Source: Ehretia macrophylla
Lineage: Eukaryota > Streptophyta > Magnoliopsida > Boraginales > Ehretiaceae
DNA length: 64,000 nt
Direction of reading: 5' to 3'
Assembly: GCA_037974665.1 (NCBI GenBank)
Contig: CM075778.1
Location: 11,707,001-11,771,000, forward strand
A program made the position numbers and the translations under genes. The notes below the pieces were generated by a model. It was not told the origin of the DNA and ran no database searches. It saw nothing but the letters and a program-made list of their open reading frames with translations. This document shows, one piece after another, positions 1 to 10,149 of this stretch. How positions within the stretch are numbered: the stretch's first letter is position 1; the number at the start of each line of letters is the position of its first letter.

Positions 1-799
1 GTATATGGGTTGTTGGTGGAATGGGTTCTAAGTTTGCAGGTTTTGATGTGCAATTTCATTTGTATGTTGCAATTGGCAGTGGTTGAACTTTACTGTACAA
101 TTTGGTTTTTGTGTATGACTATACCAAGAGGTTATGAAATGCAATTGTTGATTTATTTCTTATTTGATGGAATTTATTTTGTAATTTGTTCCATTTTTTT
201 TTTTTTTTTGACATTGTTACTTCTTATTCCTTTTTATTTTTAGACTTATTCAATAAAATGCGACAACAGATTCAATTTTCTTATTAGTTCATTACAGGCT
301 AATTCAATCAAAAGCTTAATATTCATTTATTACCTTAAAAAAAGTATTCCAGTCACTTCTACTAATTTTTTTTATTTTTATATATAGTTTTAGGCTCATG
401 TATTTCACTTAAAAAAAAAGAAAAAGAAAAGACTAACAAAAAAAAATGACAATGCTGCTGCGATATGGTTCATACAAAACATTGGGGACTAAATGCATAT
501 TATATATAACATTGGGGACATTTTTTTACACCATTTTATAACAATGGGGACCAAATTGAATATTTATTAAAACATTAGGGACTTAAATAAATATTTCAAA
601 AATTTTACAAAATTGCCCTCAACCACAGATCACGTGAGATGCACATGATTGATTTTCTGTTAATTTAAACAGCAAGATAAACGGCAGGGACGAAAATGAG
701 CAGATTCTGAAACATTGGGGACCTTTTTGAGCATTTTGAAACAATGGGGACTAAATTGACTTTTGAGTAAACAATGGGGACTACTGCTGCTTTTTACCC

Positions 800-842
<43 letters not shown>

Positions 843-957
843 TTTTTATTGTATAAGTACACCTTCTAACTCTTCTCATTATATGAGTATACTGAATACT
901 AGTTCCTCCCTTGGTGTCGTGGACATTAATGCAAGTATAGCAGTAGTGGTTGATTTA
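1..957. repeat. Intergenic DNA with a dispersed GGGGAC-motif repeat and a TA run
   Basis: No gene is supported here. Between about 474 and 800 the motif AACATTGGGGAC or AACAATGGGGAC recurs about six times, irregularly spaced and often followed by TAAATTG or TAAATG. The right end reads GGGGACTACTGCTGCTTTTTACCC, which resembles MULE-like non-autonomous repeats of plants, but I found no matching left end and no target duplication. A (TA)n microsatellite lies at about 805-838. The first 240 bases hold only a chance open frame. Confidence 0.4.
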
Positions 958-960
958 TTA

Positions 961-1245
961 GGACAAGCTCAATAGGGGCTTTGAAATGTAAAACTTTCTA
1001 TTTTTTAGTATTTTTAGAGTCCCATACCCTAAAAAGTAATATTATTCATGAAAAAAATACGTAAGATCTACCACTTTTTGTTGAACAAAATGGAACATGT
1101 AACTCTATTTTGACATCTTTTAAGCCAAAAATAGTAAATTTCACGTACTTTTTCCATGAATAATGCTGCTTTTTAGGATATGGAGCTCTAAAAATATCCA
1201 AAAAAAAAAAAAAATTACATTTTAAAACCTCCATTGAAGATAGCC
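961..1245. mobile_element. Tourist-like (PIF/Harbinger) MITE
   Basis: A 285-bp element that folds back on itself. The left end GGACAAGCTCAATAGGGG pairs with the complement of the right end CCTCCATTGAAGATAGCC. Subterminal arms also pair, for example TATTTTTAGAG with CTCTAAAAATA and TTATTCATG with CATGAATAA. It is flanked by TTA at 958-960 and 1246-1248, the 3-bp target duplication typical of PIF/Harbinger elements. It has no coding capacity. The ends resemble those of the 1.5-kb element at 61981-63496, so they may belong to one family. Confidence 0.75.
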
Positions 1246-1248
1246 TTA

Positions 1249-1924
1249 TTACCGATCAGTCTAGCCATCTTTTACATCAAACCAAAAACAATCAATAAAT
1301 AGTTTGCAAATAAACAACGACAAAATAAGATAATGCAGTACCTTTGTCTCGTATAAAGACCAATAACGTTGTTCGGTTAAATGGTAAAGGCAAACATGGG
1401 AAATTTAGAACAACATACATTAATAATCGAAATGACTTTGAAGCCTCTTAACAGAAATTCATTGGGAGACCTTGCAGAATACATACAATTACAAATGCAC
1501 CACCTATGTACATGGCGGTAATATCACACCCAAAATATAAAAACAAAAAGAAAACAAAGAAACATTTGCTCCCGAATTACCCAAATAAAAAGAGAAAAAT
1601 ATAACAAAACCAAACCTAAGGTGATATAATGATATCCCGAATCCATATAAAGAATTCGATAGTGTTTACGCTAATTATCTATTAGGTAACGCCTTTTTCC
1701 TCCTTTATTCAAGTTCGGAACCAGCAATACCAACGATAATGAAGCAGAACTAACTCTAAGAAGCAGAGGTTCATTCAGCAATAACACTCTTTTGCTGAAA
1801 TCTGAACCGTTTATTCGCTTGGGTTATGTACACACACTAGAACTAACTCTACACGAGGTTCTTTATATACAAAAGAGCCATTTGTCACAGTTATTTATGC
1901 ATGGCAAAATTGTCACACTCCCTT
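1249..1924. other. 3' flank of the DRM-family gene
   Basis: AT-rich sequence between the MITE and the stop codon of the minus-strand DRM gene. It should contain the gene's 3' UTR and polyadenylation signals. I see no further gene or repeat structure. Confidence 0.3.
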
Positions 1925-3803
1925 TCAACGATCCAAAGCACTCAACACAATCCTGCGCCAAAATAGACCAAAGTTAGAATATGTATAGAAAGAAAATTCC
2001 GTAGATCGAATACAAATGTTGATATTTGTAGGAGATGACAAATTGACGATTTTTGTCTTGCCGGTTGATAGTTTTTGGATGATCGTTGGAGCTTTGTACA
2101 TTTTTTGAGATGGTTGATTTTAATGGAATATATATACCCTTTGCTTTATTAGCAAAAAAACACAAGTAATAAAGCAAAGGGTATTCCATTAAAATCAACC
2201 ATCTCAAAAAATGTACAAAGCTCCAATGATCATCCAAAAACTATCAACCGACGAGACAAAAATCGTCAAGTTGCCATCTCTTACAAATATCAACATTTGT
2301 ATTCGATCTACAGTATTAAGTAGCAAATCGTTTAGGGAAATGCTAGCTTTAGGTATACATGGAGGCTCTAGCCGATCAAAATATGTGTCAACCGATAGTT
2401 AGGTGGTTAGACTTGGTGGCCTACTAACTATCAGAGGAGATGTTTCTCTCCTTTTATCTTTTTTTAATAGATAATACGAAGTCAAAGGTTCTTGATCCAT
2501 GCGGTATTATCTTAGAGGCTGTAAGACAAACCACACATTTATTTGCTTTTCTATACACGTGTCTCAAATGAAGTTTCAAGTTTTAACGAAAGATTTCTTT
2601 ATAATCATCAATTCAAGGGATTACGTTCATCCAAACTAAGATGTATTCTCTATGGTTTCTCTTCAATTAATCGTTAAATTAAGTTGATTAAAATTGGTGA
2701 TTACCAGTCATAGCCCTTGGGACTTTTTGGTTCGGTTGTCATCGATCTTCTCCTGGTCAATTTCTTGAAATTCTCCCTTGGCGTAGTTGCTGTGGATGCC
2801 AATAAAACACACCCCATAAAAAATAAAAATTAGAAAAGCGCCCTCAAAAAAAAAAAAAAAAAAAATCTTCAAACACCATCATCACACTTCATAACAATTT
2901 CACAGGTAAAATGCAAAACAAGAAATATATGGAGTGAAATAATTGTCTCCCAGTTTTTAGGAATTTTTTATTTTAGTTTAAATTTAACAACACTTATTAT
3001 TTTAGAGACTCTCTATTTTATTTTTACTCTAATATCTCTTTTTATTTTAACTAACTCATTATTTTAATATTTTTTAATTATTAATGGTAACGTTCCAAAA
3101 ACGATTGATAATATTAATATCATTCTTAATTCATTTTTTTATTTTATATATTTATTAATAATTATATCATTTATTTTGAAATTTTTAAATATTTTTATAT
3201 CTATTTTGTTATTTTAATTATGCTTTTTGATTAATTTGAAACATATATGAATAAGAAATCAAATCTAGCTCCTTACATTTGGCGAGCTAAACAAAGAATT
3301 TATATAGACCCCTTTAAGAGGCTCTTGGAGACAAAGTCGAAGTCTTCACTCCCTAATTTGACAAAGCGAGGCTTTTAGAGATGGTTTAATAATTTTGTTA
3401 CCTTCTAAAGTATTAAGTATTATCGGATTACCACAAAATATATTTTAACGTACAATTTTGATAAAATACACGTTTTTTCATTTTCATTTTATCAAACATT
3501 CATGCAAAATATGAAGAAAGCAAGAATCTTACGTGAAAAAGGTGAGGTTGGTGTGGAAGAAGCAGCTGGGGAGGACGGCACAGAGCCTGAATCAGCAGAA
3601 ACATTAACGTTTCGCAACGAAGTGGAGTTGCTTCGGAGAATAGTAATGCTCCTACTGATCGGAACTTGATCATCCATGGGGAGATCAGGTGGAGCACTAG
3701 AACGAGCTGCAGAAAAGGAGTTGTACTTTCGGAGCTTGCCGAGGCCAGTGTCAGGTGTCGGCCCTGCAAGCGTTTCGTCCCAAAGCTTGTGGAGAAAACC
3801 CAT
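1925..3803 (-). CDS. Dormancy/auxin-repressed (DRM1/ARP) family protein, 3 exons
   Basis: Exons on the minus strand are 3533-3803, 2705-2789 and 1925-1952 (271, 85 and 28 nt), giving 127 aa. All introns are GT-AG and phases agree: Ser-Pro spans the first junction and the Trp codon of YDW spans the second. The N-terminus MGFLHKLWDETLAGP and the following GLGKLRK are the family signature. The middle is Ser/Pro-rich (SVPSSPA, SSTPTSPFSP), then comes a basic FKKLTRRRS segment and the conserved C-terminal end YDWIVLSALDR. Family members are small, probably disordered proteins whose transcripts rise in dormant buds and fall with auxin; their biochemical role is unknown. The last exon encodes only nine residues and the stop. 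Intron 2 carries a 311-bp inverted repeat. The ATG at 3803 matches the family start. Confidence 0.93.
2001..2311. repeat. Near-perfect long hairpin inside intron 2 of the DRM gene
   Basis: The left arm is 2001-2151, the loop 2152-2166 (15 nt) and the right arm 2167-2311. By eye the arms differ at six substitutions plus one 6-nt indel (TATATA in the left arm). The outer ends are GTAGATCGAATAC and its complement. I found no clear target-site duplication. Read in either orientation the transcript folds into a ~145-bp duplex. It could be a young foldback transposon, a small-RNA precursor, or both. It lies in the host gene's own intron. Confidence 0.85.
2948..3065. repeat. Diverged AT-rich repeat, inverted relative to 5275-5460
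   Basis: Stretches such as AGAGACTCTCTATTTTATTTTTACTCTAATA recur, as reverse complement and diverged, at 5275-5460. This copy lies in intron 1 of the DRM gene, the other beyond the upstream foldback MULE. They look like two old copies of one MITE family. No ends could be fixed. Confidence 0.4.
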
Positions 3804-4295
3804 GTTGATGAGTTGATGAAGATGGTAAATAACAAAAAATAATATTTACTTCTTTTTTTTTTGTACTTTTATTTTATTTTATTTTTTCTTTTTGTAACAA
3901 CCGAAAGAAGATGATGGCCTCACCAAGTTTTATTTTTTTGATATGGTGTTATATTTACAAATGGTGATACCACCTACACGACTGTTACAAAATGGAGCAG
4001 AGATGATATATACAAACGCTTTTGTTTTGGATATGATAAGAGAGAGGGCTTAGGGGAAGCATTTTGTGTTCTTATAGAGAGGAGAGTGATGGTGGATAAG
4101 GTAGGCTTTTGTGATCATTGAATGGTTTGGAGGGTTGAGCGGCTCCGGCTAATATGGCTTTCTTTCAAGTCATTGAATTTTTATTGGATGTAAGATTTTT
4201 ACTAATATGGATTACACTAAATCAGTCCATTGAAGAGTTTTGCTATATGTCATCATTTTTCTATTTTATCCTTTTTTTATGTAATACAAATTTTA

Positions 4296-5103
4296 GGGTG
4301 AATAGCTCTGAATTTCTCTGTGGTCAAGTGAAACTAGTTATAACTCTCTTGTAGTCCAAAATATAACCAGACCCTCCTGTGGTCTACCCGTTGATGGCCA
4401 CCACCCCCCTTCGTCAATTTTTCCGTCCAAATTAGCGAAAAGTGCTAACCACTCGCAAGTAATGCGATTTTTAATAATTTTTAACGTATTTAATAATAAA
4501 ATAATATTAATTATTAAAAAAATTAATTTTTTATTTTTTCTTTTCATTTTCATCTATTTTTTTATTTACTAAAAATAAATAAAAAAATTCATCTTCTCCA
4601 ACACCCCCCTACCCCCTACCCCACCCCCCCACCATGCCCACCCCACGCCCCCACCCCTACCCCTCCCCCCCTCCTCCCTCCTCCCTCCTCCCTCCTCCTC
4701 GCTGCTGTTGCGCCAACGGCAACAACAGCAGAGGGGGGAGGGGGTAAGGATGGGAGTGGGTGGGTGGGGAGGGGGGGGGGTGTGTTGGAAAAGATGAATT
4801 TTTCATTTTTTTATTTTATTTTTTTTAGTAAATACAAAAATTGATGAAAATGAAAAGAAAAAAGAAAAAAATAATTTTTTTAATAATTAATATTATTTTA
4901 TTATTAAATATGTTAAAAATCATAAAACATCGCATTACTCGCGCGTGATTAGCACTTTTCGCTAATTTGGACAGAAAAATTGACAGAGGGGGGTGGTGGC
5001 CATCAACAGGTAGACTACAGGGGGATCCGGCTAGATTTTTTGGACTACAAGAAATTTATAGCTAGTTTTGCTTGACCACAGGGGGGTCCGGGACTATTCA
5101 CCC
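4296..5103. mobile_element. Foldback Mutator-like (MULE) non-autonomous element, 808 bp
   Basis: Arms of nearly 400 bp pair almost end to end. The left terminus GGGTGAATAG pairs with the right terminus CTATTCACCC. CAAATTTTA is duplicated exactly at 4287-4295 and 5104-5112, and 9 bp is the target size of Mutator-like transposons. Shared inner blocks include GTGGTCAAG, TTGATGGCCACCACCCCCC and CCAAATTAGCGAAAAGTGCTAA. The core is extreme: C-runs and CCTCC repeats at about 4600-4700, a CTGCTGTTG / CAACAGCAG hairpin near 4700-4733, then G-runs at about 4733-4785. There is no transposase. It lies about 490 bp upstream of the DRM start codon. Confidence 0.85.
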
Positions 5104-5112
5104 CAAATTTTA

Positions 5113-6262
5113 TTCCATACACATGTTGAAGACATATTTGTGTTCAACATATTCTTTCACATGCAAACACATTTAGTTTTGAGCGTTTGATAATCTAAGC
5201 TTTGATATCATGTTAATTGATGAAGGTTGAATTTATCCTTCAACCTGAACAAAAAAAAAAAAAAAAATTATTAAGTAATGAGTTTAGATAAAATATTTAG
5301 AGTTATTAGAGTAAAATTAAATAGAGAGTCTTTAAATTAAAGTGTATAATTGTTAGAGTGAAACTGAAATAAAGAATTTCTAAAATAGAGAGTGATGTTG
5401 AAATAAAACTGAGATAAAAAATTTATAAAAGTAGATAATCACCAATTTGACTCTCTATTATAGAAATAAAAAATAAAAAGACGGTTAAACTTGCCCTAAG
5501 ATATATTCATCTAGCTACATATGCCTTTTACCCCTAAGCAACGCTTCATAATTTTTCCAAATCTTCTTTAATGAAGTCTTAGGAATATTTTATTCTATGT
5601 AAGCATAAAACTCTCAATAGATGACCTGAGAAGAATAATACTTAAAAACATTACCAAATTTGAAACACCATAGTCAGAGATCATGGTGTCTCGATCATAT
5701 TCATTCAAAATTATATATCACTTTATTTATTTCTTGTCTTTGAAATTTTTTATTGGCCAACTGCCTTAACTTCTTTTAAAAAAATTAAAGTAAAAGTCGC
5801 AATTATGTTGCCTTTTGAGTACATAAAGAATAACAACTACCAGATTATTTCTTTTTGTCTATGCAATGCATTGACGTTGCTAGAATCTGCATTCTGCTTT
5901 TTAACATCCAAAGATGCATCAAAAGGCATTATAACCATAGAATGAATTTTACTTTTCAAGATCTTTTAGTGTTAGAGATATATAGTAATATAGTATATAA
6001 CATTTTACAATCTATGAGGTTATGCGTCAAATATATTGGACTGCATCTTATTATTGCATGAAGATTTTGCTACATAGTAATGGAAAGATTAGAAATAGTT
6101 TGGTGGTAAAGAACTACATTTCTCAATCAAAAAGTTGAATTATTGAGCTTTTTTTTTTTTTTTTTTTTTGAGGATATTAAGTCTCTCTTATATAATGCAG
6201 AGAGTTTATCATCAATCATGTTAGCAAATCTACTGACAAGGTTACGTATTCGTAAGGGAAAT
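5113..6262. other. Intergenic AT-rich DNA, no gene seen
   Basis: This stretch includes the repeat at 5275-5460 that is inverted relative to the copy in DRM intron 1, ending near GACGGTTAAACTTGCCC. The short open frames have no recognisable motifs, no splice support and no homology that I know. Confidence 0.4.
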
Positions 6263-6503
6263 GGATCATCTGATAGCCTCCATTCTCTTATATTGAGATG
6301 ATAGAGAATTTTAGTCATTAATTAGATCTGTTTTAATCTCGACCTGACATATGTCACCTCAAATTCACCCACACATTTCACTTTTCTCTCACCTCAGGTC
6401 CACCCGAGGTGACACATGTCAGGTCAAGATTAAAATAGATCAAATCAATAGCTAAAATTCTTCATCATCTCAACATGAGATAATGGAGACTATGAAAAGA
6501 TCC
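6263..6503. mobile_element. Foldback MITE, 241 bp
   Basis: The arms are about 100 bp. The left arm runs from GGATCATCTGATAGCCTCCATT to TCGACCTGACATATGTCACCTC; the right arm is its diverged complement, ending GGAGACTATGAAAAGATCC. The central ~45 bp are pyrimidine-rich. No clear target duplication was found, so the superfamily is open. Confidence 0.6.
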
Positions 6504-7076
6504 AGTCCTGTTGGTGAGTTACTTCTAACTGGTTGATTGATCCCTCTGTGGAGCTTATTTATTACTTCCTCCGATCAACTTTTATAAGCGCTGATATCAG
6601 TTGATGCAATTATTAGTAATATATGTTCAATTTTTTTGATAAAAGGCGTATCTTATTCGATATTAGTAGATGGTAGTTAAACTGATTGATGTCTTACGTG
6701 CTGTTTAAATAGAGATGTTTTTCCAAATTAGCAAAAAAAAAAAAAAAATTAGCGGTCAAACATCCAATGAAAGATGAGAACGAAGATGGTGCATGAGTGA
6801 TTAGTGTTTTTTTTTTTTTTTTGGGCTAATTGAAATGAGTGATTAAATTTGTCAATCCTCATGAGGAAAGAAGAAAGAAAAAGAGAATTACTTAGCCAGC
6901 AGCCAAGCATAGTTGAAGCCGAGCGGCGCTAAGCTGGAAGATGAGCGATCTATATTAGCATATATAGACTTATAAGCCCAGACCCAAAAAGTGAAAATAT
7001 AAAAGGAGTTATAATACTTTATAGGTGGAAAAATAGAAATGTTATATATCGTCACTTTGAGTTTATTTTATTTAAT

Positions 7077-7459
7077 TGTAAAATTTTAGTTATTGAGTTG
7101 CATAGTTCTTAGTAAAAGAGAATGAAAGCCGTTGACTATTTAACTTTGTCATGTCAGAAATACTATTAAAAGATTTGGAGGTTTTTTGAGAAATTTTGAA
7201 AGTAATATTAGATTTTCAAAATTTTGAAGTAATATTTTTAAGAAAAGAAAAAAGAAAAATAGTTTATTGCATGATGTAATAATAGTTTTTTCAAAGCATT
7301 TTTTGAAAAGTTCTGATTTGGAGTTTCTTATTTTTTTAATTTTTCTTACTTTTACCTAAAAGATCTTTAAAAAAATGGACAAAAATATATTGACTTCAAC
7401 TTCTAAACTTAATGCAAAAATTTTATAAGTGTTTAGAAGTTAAGCTAAACAGATCTTTA
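7077..7459. mobile_element. Diverged relative of the Tourist-type MITE at 43975-44368
   Basis: Several blocks follow the same order as in the 43975-44368 element: AAATTTTAG..TTGAGTTG near the left, TTTGGAGTTTCTTATTTTTT and AAAAATGGACAAA in the middle, and GTGTTTAGAAGTTAAGCTAAACAGATC at the right. It is clearly older; the termini have decayed and the bounds are approximate. Confidence 0.45.
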
Positions 7460-9700
7460 TTAATAATTTATTTATTATTTTTTATGTATATAATTAGATT
7501 GTTATGTTGAGAAAAGACATGAAGAAATTTTTTTTATCAAATTAGTACATCAACTAAGCAATACATGTAAAAGATAATTATTTCCTTTGGTCATAAAAGA
7601 TAATAAATTGATGAAAAAGAAAAGATAATAAATAGTAACGCTTTGGGTAAAAAAATATTGGGAAACGCTGACCTGGTGAATCTGGGTGGACAAGTTGGGC
7701 CCGCCATTTGTGTACACGTCAATCGGATAAGATCGAGATCCACATCTACCAAACAACGATCACTTTTGTGTGCAAATTGGAGGTACAAAGGGCCCACATG
7801 TATAGTCACGTGATAAGGATGGTCCATCTTTCAGGTTTCCATTTTTCTTCACGATTAGTGCTTTCCGTTGATTGACCTGTCTATTTTTAATGTTTTTCCT
7901 AATTCGTTTATATTAAAAATAAAAGGCTTGGATTACCAATGTGGCCCTATAATGAATGAGGACAAAAATAATTCTGGCAAAGTCGGACATTCAGTTTTGA
8001 GAGCCCGGTTTCTCTTCACGAGCTATTCATGTGATAATTAAGATTATTTTAGTAATTAAGATAATTTTTTTTTTTCGTGGTTGGTATTTTAATTCTCCTC
8101 TAGTATGTTTTTTGCTGGTTTTGCGTGTGCAATCAGCTGTTTCGATAATTGGTTTTGGTTATATCTCTTGTACTATTTGGTGGTTGTAATAAATCCATTT
8201 TTTGAGGGAAGGAGTAGGCTATACATTAATATGTTATTTGAGCTGAGTTGGGCTAATTCGACCCATGAACTAGCCTAACTCGTTATTATCTTCGTTAGGT
8301 TGGATTGGGTTGAGATTTAAAAAAAAAAACAAATCTAGCTTTATCCATTAATTTTGTATGAGTTAATTAGGTTGGGTTAGGTTCGGGCCAGCCCATTTTT
8401 TCAAGCATAAAAACAAATAATATATATGAATCAATTGCTAAATATTGAGGCAATACAAAATTGTAAAAATAACTCAAGATGTGATTAAGTTAAAATTTTG
8501 AACTTATAAAAATTAAAAATTGATGTGAGAAATAAAAAAAAAAGTCATATTCAAACTAATTATTTTTAATTGTAAAATAAATAAAACTATTAGAAAGTAA
8601 TGTTTCAATTTCTTTCATTCTTCAACTAATTATAGTTTTCTACAATTGATCTTCAAAATCTTTACTAGGCGAGTTGAATCCTTCCTTATTTTTATGTTCC
8701 CTTCCAAATAGCTAATAATTGATTTTTCTTTTAATAATTTGACCCCATCCCTTTTTTTTTTTTTATATCTTGACCTTCATCCCTCCATTTGTCTTTATTT
8801 TTAATTTTTTTATTTAATGTTTCAACCCTAATAACATATTTTGAAGGTAAATCTATAAACAATAAATTTTTATTTTTCCTAGAAAAAGGGATAAATTGTA
8901 CTGGGCGGGTTTACCGAATTAAGTTGGGCTAGTTTACTGAATTGAGCCGGGCTGGATTATCGAATCGAGATGGGTTAGGCTCTTATATGGGTTGAGTTTA
9001 TAATTTTTAAACATGAATCTAGTTCAACCTGCATTCTTGCTTGAGTTATGGCTCAACCCAAAATTGTGACAATTGGACTGGGCTGAATTGGGTTATTATC
9101 AAATTGAGCTGGGTTGTAGTCCCATAAATTCAGCCCAATAAACATGTTGAGCTACACCCGCTCATATAAGTACTGCATGTCCAAACTCATCGGACTGAAA
9201 CGTATCCTCTAGAATATTCATTACTCAAATTCATTTTTTTTACAAATTTATTTGAATAAATTTTCCCATAACTAGTGATGAGATCAAATGAATTAGGCAA
9301 ATCGAAAATCAATCAGGAAAAACTTTACATAGTCGGGTCGAGGTGGGAACAATAATTATGAGGTTGATTATGGGTACAAAATGACTGGGAATCGAACTTC
9401 AATGGGTTGGTTCTCTGATGAGCTATTCATTCACTTGAAATAGTGAACTTTTGATCGAAAATGCAAAAGGTAATGAACCATACCGATAATTTTTTTTTAA
9501 AAATAAAAATTTAAAACCATCTATAACTTAATAGGCATTATTTAAAAATAACGAAATAAAGCATTATAGCCATTGTTATTATAATTCACAAAGGCCAAAG
9601 TATTGAGTCAAACTATATAATTGATATGTGGAATTATTAGAAATAGCCGTTAGAAGAGAAGGGAAAAACAAAAACAAGACAAAAAAAGTGTTGGTTCAAT
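7460..9700. other. Intergenic DNA with GGGTTGAGCTGGGTT-rich repeats
   Basis: No gene is supported. Between about 8205 and 9165, short G+T-rich motifs related to GGGTTGGGCTGAATT recur in both orientations at each side of an AT-rich middle (8410-8880). This looks like the ends of an unclassified old element. I could not define its termini. Confidence 0.35.
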
Positions 9701-9719
9701 TGAAGTTGGTCCATCAGGT

Positions 9720-10050
9720 ATTCATGTTCTCAAGAGGCACCGGCCCATTATCCTTCCACTGCAAAGGAGCGAGAGGTTTTCACTGCTCTGTGAACCCAGC
9801 CTAGTGCGATACCCTCTACTTTAGGAACCACGGAGCCCAGGCCTTCGCCTGGGCCACATGACCCAACTCTACGCTTGGAACGGACAGGCCGATAAACAGC
9901 CACTCGGGGCCTACCCATCGGACCATACCAACTGTTTCAACACCTTAATGCCCCCACTCGGGTTACAAGCCCACGCAACATGGCTCGGCGAGTTGATAGC
10001 CATTCCTCCTAAGTTATTAAGTGATTATAATGCTCCTAAAGTTTCGATGT
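9720..10050. repeat. GC-rich island of unknown nature
   Basis: This ~330-bp stretch is markedly richer in G+C than the DNA around it. It contains a short palindrome, CCCAGGCCTTCGCCTGGG, at about 9837. It is open in one frame from 9858, but the frame carries no motif I recognise, and a TGTGGGAC motif of the kind seen in small LTR-type repeats follows it. It is probably part of a dispersed repeat. A host exon is possible but unsupported. Confidence 0.3.
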
Positions 10051-10149
10051 GGGACGTTTGCACTTGTTTTTTTACACATACGAAACTAAAAAGTGGGAAT
10101 GGAAGAGGACATAAAAGAACTATGACTTGGGACGTGAAAAGTAACTGAA

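Noticed and set aside
478-785. CRISPR-like regular array of GGGGAC repeats
   Set aside because: Spacing and repeat sequence are irregular and the genome is a plant; it is a degenerate dispersed repeat.
1974-2402. Two overlapping frames (87 and 63 codons) on opposite strands
   Set aside because: Both are readings of the intronic inverted repeat of the DRM gene, not proteins.
9720-10050. Cassandra-type TRIM containing a 5S rRNA-like block
   Set aside because: The TGTGGGAC motif suggested a TRIM, but the 5S promoter boxes typical of Cassandra are absent.
9858-10148. 96-codon frame starting MTQLYAWNGQADKQPL
   Set aside because: No recognisable family or splice context; lies in a GC-rich stretch that looks like a dispersed repeat.
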